From Planctomycetota bacterium (lineage in GTDB: Bacteria; Planctomycetota; SZUA-567), in NCBI GenBank assembly GCA_031278535.1, contig JAITKH010000250.1, forward strand, positions 1-7,960: a stretch of 7,960 nucleotides of DNA, given 5' to 3'. The position numbers and the translations under genes are program-made. The number at the start of each line of letters is the position of its first letter. Positions within the stretch are counted from its first letter, which is position 1. Of this stretch, positions 1-6,896 are shown one piece after another. The notes under the pieces were generated by a model that was not told where the DNA came from, did no database searches, and worked only from the letters and a program-made list of their open reading frames with translations.

Positions 1-1098
1 CTGTCCCGCCTCTTCACCGGCGAAGTCGGGCTTGCCTTCTTTCCGAAAACCGAGAGCGGATATGATTGGCTTTTGGTCTTGCCCTGCAGTACCGATCCTC
101 AGGCGATGCTGCAAACTTCCCAAAGTATGATGGAAAGAAACCGCACCCAAATCCATTCTCCGGACCGGGATTGGCAAAACTCTGTTTGCTGGGCCGCCGT
201 CGCCCCGGGAACCTTCCGCCTGAATGGCAATTTTCTCCTGCTGGCTTCGACAGGGGCGCTCATGCTCTCCACCCTGGATCAGCTTACAACCGGTTCTTCC
301 TTTGCCGGCAATCGGGACTTCGCCAGGCAGATCGCCCAGGCCGAAGACGGTCACGGACTTCTTGTATACCTGAATCTCCCGGAGATCGCGGTGCGGGAAT
401 ATCCCAACCTTTCGCAAATCATGCGGACAATTTATCCACGATCCTCCGGCCTGAACAGCCGCCCTCCACTGGCCATGATCCGTCGCTACGCCAGGGGCGC
501 CACCTGTTTCCTCGTTCCCCATGCCGACGGCGGTTTCACACGAGCAACCGTGCAAGCTCCACTTCCCTCGTTTCTGGCCATGGCCGGCGGCTCCATTCTT
601 CGCTTTCCCATGAATCTCCGGGCCGACGGCCGGGAAGGAATGCAAAAATCCCGCGACAACATGAAGTTCCTCTGGCTCAAGCTTCAGGAATATGCCAGCC
701 GTTTCGGCCATTTTCCCGACAATCCCGAGGATTTGCGCGAAAGCCTGTCGATGGAAAATCTGACGGAAGACGGCATAGACGACATTTTCACCGCTCCCGC
801 CTCCCTGTCGCGGCTGACGCCTGAGGAAGCCGCGGCAAGTTCCTATACCTATTTGGCCGGCTTGATTCCGGGAGACGAGCCGGATATCCCGCTTGTGTAC
901 GAATCGCAGCCATGGAGCGAAGATTTCATCGGCATGTATCCGCAATTTGGACAAGGGGCGGCCATACAAAGCGCCCCGGCGGAAACGGGAGATTTTCTTC
1001 CCTTTCGCCAGTTCATTCAATTGAACGGGGAGGTGGTCACCATGACCGAACGACGGTTCCGGGAAAAGATTATGCCCCGGCTGGCCGAACGGGAATGA
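1..1098 (+). CDS. Unidentified protein, 3' part (DUF3352-like body with pseudopilin-like C-terminal segment)
   Basis: The reading frame is open from the first base to a TGA at 1096-1098, so the gene starts upstream and only about 365 C-terminal residues are visible. I cannot name it. The stretch at about 226-390 (NGNFLLLASTGALML, then a spaced GN.DF, then LLVYLNLPEI) recalls the repeating 'not-a-score' style of DUF3352-type surface or periplasmic proteins. The last third looks different: a KFLWLKLQEYASRFGHFP stretch (about 664-717), SYTYLAGL (841-864) and a final FIQLNGEVV (1012-1038) recall the C-terminal half of PVC pseudopilin-like proteins, where the last element usually reads FADGHV. The DGH residues are not kept here. 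No signal peptide or membrane segment can be judged because the N-terminus is missing. The stop overlaps the tgt start by 4 bases, so the two genes are probably co-translated. Coding status is firm; the family assignments are inference from remembered patterns. Confidence 0.82.
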   Translation: MSRLFTGEVGLAFFPKTESGYDWLLVLPCSTDPQAMLQTSQSMMERNRTQIHSPDRDWQNSVCWAAVAPGTFRLNGNFLLLASTGALMLSTLDQLTTGSSFAGNRDFARQIAQAEDGHGLLVYLNLPEIAVREYPNLSQIMRTIYPRSSGLNSRPPLAMIRRYARGATCFLVPHADGGFTRATVQAPLPSFLAMAGGSILRFPMNLRADGREGMQKSRDNMKFLWLKLQEYASRFGHFPDNPEDLRESLSMENLTEDGIDDIFTAPASLSRLTPEEAAASSYTYLAGLIPGDEPDIPLVYESQPWSEDFIGMYPQFGQGAAIQSAPAETGDFLPFRQFIQLNGEVVTMTERRFREKIMPRLAERE

Positions 1099-2195
1099 GT
1101 TTTTCCTTCAAAATTCAAGCAAAGGACGGTCAGGCACGGGCCGGGTTCCTTGATACCCCCCACGGAACGGTGAAAACCCCGTTTTTTATGGTCGTCGCCA
1201 CCGCCGCCTCGGTCAAGGGCATGACCATCGGGCAGCTTCACGCGACCCGGGCCAGGGTACTCCTCGCCAATGCCTACCATCTTTCCATACGCCCGGGAGC
1301 GGAGGCGGTGGCGGAACGGGGCGGTCTCGCCGCTTTCATGGGCTGGCACGGCCCCACGCTGACCGATTCCGGCGGCTACCAGATTTTTTCTCTTGCCAGA
1401 CGCCGCCGCTTGACCCCGGACGGAGTCCTTTTCAACAACCATATCGATGGCCGCAAATTGCTTCTGACGCCGGAAGGCGCGGTGGAAATACAGTCTCTCC
1501 TTGGAGCCGACATAATGATGTGCCTGGATGTCTGTCCTCCGGCGGGAGCGGACCGGGCGGAACATGAAAATGCCCTTCGGCTCACCCATGCTTGGGCCGG
1601 CCGTTCCCGCCGAATATGGAAAAATGAAGGAAAACAAGCCTTATTCGGCATTGTACAAGGGGGACTTTCCGAAGAACTGCGCCAGGAAAGCGCCGATTTC
1701 CTCACCCGACTCGACTTCCCCGGCTACGGAATCGGCGGCGTGGCGGTGGGCGAATCAACCCCGGACATCAGGCGTATCGTCTCCTATACCGCCTCCCGGC
1801 TTCCGGACACAAAACCACGTTATCTCATGGGAGTTGGAACGCCCAGGGACATCATCGAAGCGGTTGCGGCCGGGATCGACATGTTCGATTGCGTCATGCC
1901 TACTCGCCACGCCCGACATTTCCAAGCCTTCACCTCCCGTGGGCCAATCAACCTTCGGAACGCCTGTTTTGCCCGGGACGATCAACCCATTGAGGACGGC
2001 TGCGACTGTGAAACCTGCCTTTCCGTCAGTCGCGCCTATCTGCGCCACCTGGCGATTCTTGGTGAAATCATGGCGTCGGTGTGGCTGACTATCCATAATG
2101 TCAGATTTTATCTGCGCCTGCTGGAATCTCTGCGATCCGCCATTCTCGCCGGCCGTTTAGCCGAGACTGGACGGTGCCTGTATCCCGGCGATTGA
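1095..2195 (+). CDS. tgt: Queuine tRNA-ribosyltransferase (tRNA-guanine transglycosylase)
   Basis: This enzyme exchanges guanine 34 in the anticodon of Asp, Asn, His and Tyr tRNAs for preQ1, a step of queuosine synthesis. The protein is 366 residues, a normal family length. Visible motifs are TPFFM (28-32), TDSGGYQIFSL (90-100) with the acid/base Asp91, LDVC (144-147), GIVQGG (185-190), GGVAVGE (214-220), YLMGVG (243-248) and DMFDCVMPTR (262-271) with nucleophile Asp265. The zinc site CDCETC (303-308) plus His334 is complete. By alignment from memory to the Zymomonas mobilis enzyme, nearly all preQ1-contacting residues are kept, including Tyr95, Asp145, Cys147 and Gln188. Two changes stand out: Val146 replaces the usual Glu of the DEC motif, and His275-Phe276 replaces the usual Asn-Gly after PTRxAR. 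The start at 1095 is chosen because FSFKIQAKDG matches the family N-terminus; the only ribosome-binding hint is a weak GGG, so coupling through the ATGA overlap is likely. No other queuosine gene is in view. Confidence 0.97.
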   Translation: MSFSFKIQAKDGQARAGFLDTPHGTVKTPFFMVVATAASVKGMTIGQLHATRARVLLANAYHLSIRPGAEAVAERGGLAAFMGWHGPTLTDSGGYQIFSLARRRRLTPDGVLFNNHIDGRKLLLTPEGAVEIQSLLGADIMMCLDVCPPAGADRAEHENALRLTHAWAGRSRRIWKNEGKQALFGIVQGGLSEELRQESADFLTRLDFPGYGIGGVAVGESTPDIRRIVSYTASRLPDTKPRYLMGVGTPRDIIEAVAAGIDMFDCVMPTRHARHFQAFTSRGPINLRNACFARDDQPIEDGCDCETCLSVSRAYLRHLAILGEIMASVWLTIHNVRFYLRLLESLRSAILAGRLAETGRCLYPGD

Positions 2196-2199
2196 GGCG

Positions 2200-3468
2200 C
2201 TATTCACGAATTTGCCCCTCGCCCTCGACGATCCATTTGTATGTGGTGAGACCTTCAAGTCCGACCGGACCGCGGGCATGCAGCTTGTTGGTGGAAATCC
2301 CGATTTCCGCCCCCAGGCCGTATTCGGCGCCGTCGGCAAGGCGGGTGGAGACATTCACCATGACGGACGAACTGTCCACATCTCGCTTGAAGCGTTCCGC
2401 CGCCGCCAGGCTCCTGGTGACAATGGCGTCCGTATGGCCGGAACCATAGGAATTGACATGATGGATTGCCGAATCGATGTCAGGGACGATTTTCACGGAC
2501 AGGATCAGATCGTTGTATTCGGTTCGCCAGTCCTCCTCCGTCGCCGGAATGGTTTGGATTCCGGCTTTTTTGGCGATTTTTTCCGTTTCTTCATCTGCGC
2601 GAATTTCAACTCCGGCCGCTGCCAGGGCAGCGAGACAACCGGGCAGAAATGCGGCGACCTTCCGGTGCGCCAGAAGGGTCTCGGTAGCATTGCAGGTTGA
2701 CGGGCGATTCAGTTTGCCATTCAAAACAATCCGTTCCGCCATACCGGGATCGGCTGTGGCGTCCACATAGGTATGACAAACGCCTTCCAGGTGCTTCAGC
2801 ACCGGTATGCGGCTGCCCTGCATAACCGTCTCCACCAGTCCCTTGCCACCCCTCGGCACAACCAGATCGATATGGCGATCCAGGGCGAGGAGCGCGGTGA
2901 CCAATTCCCGGTCGGGGATTGTTACCGTCTGCGCCGATTGTTCCGGCAATCCGGCCGATTTGAGGGCAAGGGCAATCAAGCGGCCCAGCTCCCGATTGGA
3001 ACGGACAGCCTCTCGACCGCCCCGGAGAATACAGGCGTTACCGGACTTGAGGGAAAGGCAGGCGGCGTCCACTGTCACGTTCGGACGGGATTCGTAAATC
3101 ATGAGGATAACTCCGAGAGGCACCCGGACCCGGCTGATTCGGATACCGTTAGGGAGTACGCCCCCATCCAAAATACGGCCCACCGGATCGGGCAAGGTCG
3201 CCACCTTTCGCGCTCCGTCGGCCATGGCCGTAATCCGATCCTTGTTGAGCGCCAAACGTTCCCGCATGGCGGCGGAAAGCCCGATTTTCTTCGCTGCCGC
3301 CAAGTCTTGCCGGTTGGCGGCAAGGATACGCGCGGCCGATTTCTCAAGCAGTCCCGCCAGAGTCAGCAGCGCCATATTCTTCCTGGCGCTGTCGGCAGCC
3401 GCCAGGAACGGGGCGGCCTCCTCCGATTCCATGGCGAGGGTGAGGGCGAGATTGTGAAATTTGCTCAT
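2200..3468 (-). CDS. proA: Gamma-glutamyl phosphate reductase (glutamate-5-semialdehyde dehydrogenase)
   Basis: ProA reduces glutamyl-5-phosphate to glutamate-5-semialdehyde with NADPH, the second step of proline synthesis in the cytoplasm. The product is 422 residues, close to the usual 415-420. Clear landmarks are VPLGVILMIYESRPNVT (116-132), SGNACILRGG (142-151), LVVPRGGKGL (202-211), GVCHTYVD (229-236), RPSTCNATETLL (255-266) with catalytic Cys259, and a C-terminal block with STRLADG, GLGAEIGIS, KLHARGPVGLEGLTT. The ATG at 3468 is preceded by GGGAG at a spacing of about 6 bases and gives the standard N-terminus. An in-frame ATG at 3663 would add 65 Arg/Pro/Ser-rich residues and is not favoured. 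The gene lies 220 bases downstream of the aldolase gene on the same strand with no clear promoter between, so co-transcription is likely. The usual partner proB is not in the window. The stop lies 4 bases from the convergent tgt stop. Identification is secure. Confidence 0.98.
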   Translation of the reverse strand: MSKFHNLALTLAMESEEAAPFLAAADSARKNMALLTLAGLLEKSAARILAANRQDLAAAKKIGLSAAMRERLALNKDRITAMADGARKVATLPDPVGRILDGGVLPNGIRISRVRVPLGVILMIYESRPNVTVDAACLSLKSGNACILRGGREAVRSNRELGRLIALALKSAGLPEQSAQTVTIPDRELVTALLALDRHIDLVVPRGGKGLVETVMQGSRIPVLKHLEGVCHTYVDATADPGMAERIVLNGKLNRPSTCNATETLLAHRKVAAFLPGCLAALAAAGVEIRADEETEKIAKKAGIQTIPATEEDWRTEYNDLILSVKIVPDIDSAIHHVNSYGSGHTDAIVTRSLAAAERFKRDVDSSSVMVNVSTRLADGAEYGLGAEIGISTNKLHARGPVGLEGLTTYKWIVEGEGQIRE

Positions 3469-3688
3469 GGCTGCTCCCTTTGGAAAACGTCCGGAAATGA
3501 ACAGGGCCAGGTGACGGGGCGGGATTGAAGACGGCGGGATAATCCTGGAGGCCGGGCTTTTCCGCCTTGGCACGCCGGCCGTCCGTCGTGTCGGGAACGA
3601 GCCGGAAGAAATACCGCCCCGTCTCTTCCATGCCCGTCCCGCCGGCAATGACGGGCCCGGCATCGATTCGTCCCTGGCCGGCCGCTCC
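3469..3688. other. Spacer between aldolase gene and proA with a short uncertain reading frame
   Basis: No clear promoter is visible in these 220 bases on the minus strand. The aldolase frame, read past its TAA, stays open through the whole spacer and into the proA 5' end, with an ATG at 3631 (preceded by GGGACGGGC) and codons rich in G/C at third positions (for example EETGRYFFRLVPDTTDG). Past 3468 it is only the shadow of proA. I recognise no homologue. It may be a decayed gene remnant or chance openness of GC-rich DNA, and I do not call it as a gene. A 7-base inverted repeat lies at 3632-3656 and the proA ribosome-binding site lies next to 3468. Confidence 0.45.
3632..3656. repeat. Inverted repeat downstream of the aldolase gene
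   Basis: GCCCGTC (3632-3638) and GACGGGC (3650-3656) form a perfect 7-base stem with an 11-base loop, about 33 bases after the aldolase stop in the direction of transcription. No T-run follows on the minus strand, so this is not a classical intrinsic terminator. It could act as an RNA-end stabiliser between aldolase and proA, or be chance in GC-rich DNA. Confidence 0.35.
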
Positions 3689-4474
3689 TTACAATCCGCC
3701 GAACGTCTTCTTAAAGGGGGCGATTCGCTCGCGTATAGCCTGCCCCAATGTCATGGTATCGGACAGGTAGATGACCAGGCCGTAGCCGCGATCATATTTT
3801 TCCTTCGCGTCCTCCCACCCGCTCCCGACGGTGGCGAGTATCTTGCCGGCCTGAAGCACCTTTTTTTCGATGCCGAGAATGGCATCCTTCACATCCGGGT
3901 CACCGGGACTGGCGAAGCGGCCCATGCTGGTGGAAAGATCCATTGGACCAATGAAAATCCCGTCCAGGCGTTCCACCGTCAGGATTGCGTCAAGATTGCG
4001 GATTGCTTCCACCGTTTCCACCTGGGTAAAAATGAAAATCGCATCGTTTGCCCGTTTGAGATATTCGATTGATTGGTTGGCGTAATGCGCCGCCCTGGGG
4101 CTGCCGGCGATGCCGCGGACGCCGGCCGGCGGATATTGGGCCGCCGCCACAGCCCGCACGGCTTCCTCCCGGGTATTGACATAAGGGACGATGAGACCGT
4201 AGACCCCGGCGTCAAGGATGCGCTTGATGGCGACCATGTCGTTCCAAGGGGCGCGGGCAAAGGGAACGGCCGGGCAATTCTTCATGGCCTGGATTTGGGA
4301 AGCCAGGATCATGATGTCGCCGGGGCCATGTTCAAGGTCGATAACTCCCACATCCACGCCGGCTTCGGCAACAATTTCAGCGGTGACGCCGCTTCCGGCC
4401 TGGAGCCAGCAGGCAGACAACTTGCCTCCGGCCCTCAATTTTTCCTTGGCGGGATTGACATTGTCCACAAGCAT
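3689..4474 (-). CDS. HpcH/HpaI aldolase/citrate lyase family protein
   Basis: This is a class II, metal-dependent pyruvate-type aldolase with a TIM-barrel fold. Relatives cleave 4-hydroxy-2-oxoheptanedioate or 2-keto-3-deoxy sugar acids to pyruvate plus an aldehyde. At 261 residues it has normal family length. All catalytic positions known from E. coli HpcH are found at a constant shift of four: Asp46 and His49 (IDLEHGP), Arg74 (FARAPWND), Asp88 (KRILDAG), Glu153 (QVET) and Asp179 (GPMDLS), the last two being the metal ligands. The substrate-loop motif YPPAGVRG (114-121) is also present. The ATG at 4474 follows AGGGGAGAG at good spacing. The substrate cannot be read from the sequence: the neighbours (argD upstream, proA downstream) are amino acid genes and no sugar-acid or aromatic degradation gene is nearby. 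Family call is firm; a name such as hpcH, hpaI or garL would be overreach. Confidence 0.93.
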   Translation of the reverse strand: MLVDNVNPAKEKLRAGGKLSACWLQAGSGVTAEIVAEAGVDVGVIDLEHGPGDIMILASQIQAMKNCPAVPFARAPWNDMVAIKRILDAGVYGLIVPYVNTREEAVRAVAAAQYPPAGVRGIAGSPRAAHYANQSIEYLKRANDAIFIFTQVETVEAIRNLDAILTVERLDGIFIGPMDLSTSMGRFASPGDPDVKDAILGIEKKVLQAGKILATVGSGWEDAKEKYDRGYGLVIYLSDTMTLGQAIRERIAPFKKTFGGL

Positions 4475-4507
4475 CGAATCTCTCCCCTGTCAAAATGGAA
4501 TTCCTCA

Positions 4508-4540
4508 CGTTCGCGACTACAATGAATAATCGCCGTTCGC
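4508..4540. repeat. 7-base direct repeat around the putative aldolase -10 region
   Basis: CGTTCGC occurs at 4508-4514 and again at 4534-4540 (GCGAACG on the transcribed minus strand), 26 bases apart start to start, about two and a half helical turns. One copy is inside the promoter spacer and the other lies just past the likely transcription start, a layout fitting paired regulator half-sites. It is short enough to be coincidence. Confidence 0.3.
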
Positions 4541-4553
4541 ACCGATTTGTCAA
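4525..4553 (-). promoter_or_regulatory. Putative sigma70-type promoter of the aldolase-proA unit
   Basis: On the minus strand a perfect -35 box TTGACA (plus-strand 4548-4553) is followed after 17 bases by ATTATT (4525-4530); TATTCA at a 19-base spacing is the alternative. Either -10 is a poor match (3 of 6), but the area is the only AT-rich patch in the argD-aldolase gap and sits about 50 bases before the aldolase ATG. A weak -10 with a perfect -35 may indicate an activator-dependent or regulated promoter. Confidence 0.45.
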
Positions 4554-4579
4554 GAACAGTCGAAACACCCGCCGGCTCG

Positions 4580-4601
4580 TTTCCCGCGATCTCCCGGGAA
4601 A
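4580..4601. repeat. Inverted repeat upstream of the aldolase promoter
   Basis: TTTCCCG (4580-4586) and CGGGAAA (4595-4601) are perfect 7-base arms separated by 8 bases. The element lies about 27 bases upstream of the putative -35 box. Its dyad symmetry and position suit a regulator-binding site; it could equally form a small RNA hairpin downstream of argD. No regulator gene is adjacent. Confidence 0.4.
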
Positions 4602-4619
4602 TTCGGACCGGCCCTTACC

Positions 4620-4657
4620 CTGAACGCCGCCGCCAGAGGGAATGAGGGCGGGTTCAG
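4620..4657. repeat. Long hairpin-forming inverted repeat downstream of argD
   Basis: CTGAAC (4620-4625) pairs perfectly with GTTCAG (4652-4657), and CCGCC (4627-4631) continues against GGCGG (4647-4651). This gives an 11-pair stem with one bulged G and a 15-base loop. It starts 40 bases after the argD stop on the minus strand. No T-run follows on either strand, so it is better viewed as a structured 3' end or factor-dependent terminator than an intrinsic terminator. Confidence 0.4.
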
Positions 4658-4671
4658 ATTCAATGAATGGG

Positions 4672-4693
4672 AAAAAAGGGAATGAAATGTCCC
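4672..4693 (-). terminator. Weak candidate terminator after argD
   Basis: Read on the minus strand, GGGA, an 8-base loop, TCCC and then six Ts begin 3 bases after the argD TGA. The T-run is good but the stem is only 4 pairs, so termination here would be inefficient without the larger hairpin at 4620-4657. A separate promoter for the aldolase in the same gap makes some form of termination plausible. Confidence 0.3.
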
Positions 4694-4696
4694 GCG

Positions 4697-5887
4697 TCAT
4701 CCCCGCCGCCATTCATCCCGCTTGAGCCGATCGGACAGAATGCCGATTCCCCGCTCCAAATCATCCTTCTTTATATTGAAGGCCGGGAGCATCCGGATGA
4801 TGGTTGTATGGGTACAATTGACCAGAAGGCCATGCTCGCGGCAATCATTTACCAGGGCGATTCCCGGATGCTCCAGTTCAATGCCGATCATGAAGCCGAC
4901 CCGGCGCAGGTTCTTAATTCCGTATTCCGGTCCAATCAGGCTGCCCAGCCGTTGATCGAGCCAGCCGCCCAATTCCCTGACGTTCTCCATCACCCGCTCC
5001 TCCTCCATCGCCTTGAAGGCGGCGATGCCGGCGGCGCAGCCGAGCGAATGCCCGCCGAAGGTGGAGGCGTGGGTACCGGGCTTGAGGGCGGCGGCCACTT
5101 CGGGCTTCGCCAGAAGAACGGCCATGGGCATGCCGCCGGCGATGGCCTTGGCCGTGGTGATGACGTCCGGTTCCACGCCGAAATACCGGTATCCGAACCA
5201 TTCGCCCAGGCGGCAGGGGGCGGTCTGCACCTCGTCGAAAACGAGAAGCATCCCCAACTCGTCGCAAAGCCGGCGCAGAAAGGCGAGAAACTCGCGGCTG
5301 GCCGCCACGACCCCGGACTCGCCCTGGACAGGTTCGAGCATTATGGCACAGGTATCGGCATTGACCACCGCTTCCACTGAAGCCGGATTATTCACCTCGG
5401 CATAATCGAAACCGGGGACGACCGGCGTAAATCCCTTCTGATATTCGGGCTGGCCGGTGGCGGCGATGGCGCCCATGGTACGGCCGTGGAACGAATGCCG
5501 CATGGTGACAATCCGGTGGCGCGGCTGGCGGGCCAATCGTACCATTTTGATTGCCGCCTCGTTCGCTTCGGCGCCGGAATTGCAGAAAAAAGCCTGGCGG
5601 CCTCCCGATCGGGTGGAGAGGATTTCGCCAAACTCTCCCTGCTCCTCGTTGTAATAATTATTGGCGACATGGATAAGTTTCCGCGACTGGCGGGCAATCG
5701 CCTCGGCCACTGCCGGGTGGCAGTGCCCAAGGCCGGCAACGCCCCAGCCGGGAAAGAGATCAAGATATTCCTTCCCGTCGGTGTCCCAGATGCGGCTGCC
5801 CTCCCCTCGCGCCACGCAGAGGGGAAAGCGGGAATAATTGGCGACGACACAGTTGTCGAACTGGTTGCGGATTTGTGAAAAATCCAT
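4697..5887 (-). CDS. argD: Acetylornithine aminotransferase (class III PLP aminotransferase)
   Basis: ArgD transfers an amino group from glutamate to N-acetylglutamate 5-semialdehyde, giving N-acetylornithine. The protein is 396 residues, typical for the family. PLP-site landmarks are NSGAEANE (103-110), FHGRTMG (133-139), EPVQGESGV (185-193), FDEVQT (217-222) with Asp218 for the pyridine nitrogen, TTAKAIAGG (244-252) with Schiff-base Lys247, and STFGGHSLGCAAG near residue 280. The loop after DEVQT reads APCRLG, where GMGRTG or similar is usual, and AKAIAGG replaces the common AKGLGGG. These are divergent but keep the catalytic residues. The ATG at 5887 lies 14 bases after the argB stop, with AAAGG about 9 bases before it, so argB-argD form an operon. 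Adjacency to argB favours the arginine role over related activities (succinyl-diaminopimelate or ornithine aminotransferase), though dual arginine/lysine use is possible. Confidence 0.93.
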   Translation of the reverse strand: MDFSQIRNQFDNCVVANYSRFPLCVARGEGSRIWDTDGKEYLDLFPGWGVAGLGHCHPAVAEAIARQSRKLIHVANNYYNEEQGEFGEILSTRSGGRQAFFCNSGAEANEAAIKMVRLARQPRHRIVTMRHSFHGRTMGAIAATGQPEYQKGFTPVVPGFDYAEVNNPASVEAVVNADTCAIMLEPVQGESGVVAASREFLAFLRRLCDELGMLLVFDEVQTAPCRLGEWFGYRYFGVEPDVITTAKAIAGGMPMAVLLAKPEVAAALKPGTHASTFGGHSLGCAAGIAAFKAMEEERVMENVRELGGWLDQRLGSLIGPEYGIKNLRRVGFMIGIELEHPGIALVNDCREHGLLVNCTHTTIIRMLPAFNIKKDDLERGIGILSDRLKRDEWRRG

Positions 5888-5901
5888 TCTTTGGCGCCTT
5901 T

Positions 5902-6816
5902 CTATTGGGGGAGTACCACCTCCGTACCAACCCCCGACCGGGTGAAAATTTCAAGCAGCAGCGCGTGCGGCAGGCTGCCGGCGACGATATGGACTTTTCC
6001 CACCCCGCCTTCCAGGGCAAAAAGGGCGGCCTCGGTCTTGGGAATCATGCCGCCGCCGATGACGCCTTCCCGGAGAAGTTCCATCACATCCTTCGGGGCG
6101 AGCCGCGAACAGACAGAGGCCGAATCGTCCGGATCCCGATAAATTCCGGGGATGTCGGAAATGAAGACCAGTTTTTCCGCGTGGAGATCCCTCGCTATCA
6201 AAGCCGCGGCGGTGTCGCCATTGACGTTGTACAAAACGCGGGACTCGTGGCCGCAGCCGCAAGCCACCGGGGCGACGAGAGGAATCCGTTTCTCGCCGTC
6301 GGGCCAGGCGGCGGCGGCGAAGGCGCGGTGGATCGGAGTGGAATCAATGGCAACCGGCTCTCCGACGAAACCGAGATCGGCTTCGGGACGGCCGGGTATG
6401 GTTTTCCTGATCGCCCGGAGAAAGGCGTGATCGCGGCCGTTGAGCAGAAAGCCGTCCCCACCGGATTCGCGCAGCAGGCCGAGAAGTTCGGCGCCGACTT
6501 CGTCCACAAGGACGCGGGAAACTATCGCCATGGCGGCGGCGTCCGTCACCCGCTGCCCCTGGATGAAACGGGCCGAGCGGCCGGTGTTTTCCTTCATGGC
6601 GGCGGAAATCTTCCTGCCCCCTCCATAGACCACCACCGGCCGCACGCCGACCGCCAGCATGATCTGGCAGTCCACAAAAATGCTTTTCAGCGTCTCCGGA
6701 TCGTCCTGGGCCGAACCGCCGAGTTTGATCACCACAATCCGGTTCTTGAACTTCCTGATATAGGGAAGCGCCTCGGTAAGTACCTGCTCCTTTTTTATCG
6801 CTTCTTCCGTTTCCAT
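5902..6816 (-). CDS. argB: N-acetylglutamate kinase
   Basis: ArgB phosphorylates N-acetylglutamate with ATP, the second and often feedback-regulated step of arginine synthesis. With the chosen start it has 304 residues. Landmarks of the amino acid kinase fold are VIKLGGSA (29-36) with Lys31, VVVYGGGRKIS, RVTDAAAM, DLGFVGEPV, NVNGDTAA, FISDIPGIY, GGGMIPKTEAAL and HALLLEIFT..GVGTEVV. The N-terminal helix (EEAIKKEQVLTEALPYI) is the extension found in hexameric, arginine-inhibited kinases and absent from the short E. coli type, so feedback inhibition by arginine is likely (inference). YGGG replaces the common HGGG, and AGS stands where DGR is usual near the C-terminus. I prefer the ATG at 6816, which fits the family N-terminus; an in-frame ATG at 6855 would add 13 residues. 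A good promoter lies directly upstream and argD follows after 14 bases. Confidence 0.96.
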   Translation of the reverse strand: METEEAIKKEQVLTEALPYIRKFKNRIVVIKLGGSAQDDPETLKSIFVDCQIMLAVGVRPVVVYGGGRKISAAMKENTGRSARFIQGQRVTDAAAMAIVSRVLVDEVGAELLGLLRESGGDGFLLNGRDHAFLRAIRKTIPGRPEADLGFVGEPVAIDSTPIHRAFAAAAWPDGEKRIPLVAPVACGCGHESRVLYNVNGDTAAALIARDLHAEKLVFISDIPGIYRDPDDSASVCSRLAPKDVMELLREGVIGGGMIPKTEAALFALEGGVGKVHIVAGSLPHALLLEIFTRSGVGTEVVLPQ

Positions 6817-6896
6817 GGCGTCCGTTCTTTTTCCGAATCCGGGAATCGGCGGCATGCCGGCCCCGACAAACCGGGCAGCACCGCAACAATCTGTGG

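Noticed and set aside
912..1094. Upstream in-frame start for tgt at 912
   Set aside because: It would add 61 residues overlapping the well-coded preceding gene; the family N-terminus matches the start at 1095.
1017..1637. Minus-strand 206-codon open frame opposite tgt
   Set aside because: The opposing frame encodes intact Tgt motifs; the minus-strand translation shows no domain features.
3469..3663. N-terminal extension of ProA from the ATG at 3663
   Set aside because: Although AGGGA precedes that ATG, the 65 residues are Arg/Pro/Ser-rich and unlike ProA; the ATG at 3468 has its own ribosome-binding site and gives normal length.
4667..5380. Plus-strand 237-codon open frame opposite argD
   Set aside because: Shadow of the argD coding frame with no recognisable features.
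6817..6855. Upstream in-frame ATG of argB at 6855
   Set aside because: The 13 added residues do not fit the family N-terminus, whereas the ATG at 6816 begins right at the conserved N-terminal helix. It cannot be fully excluded.
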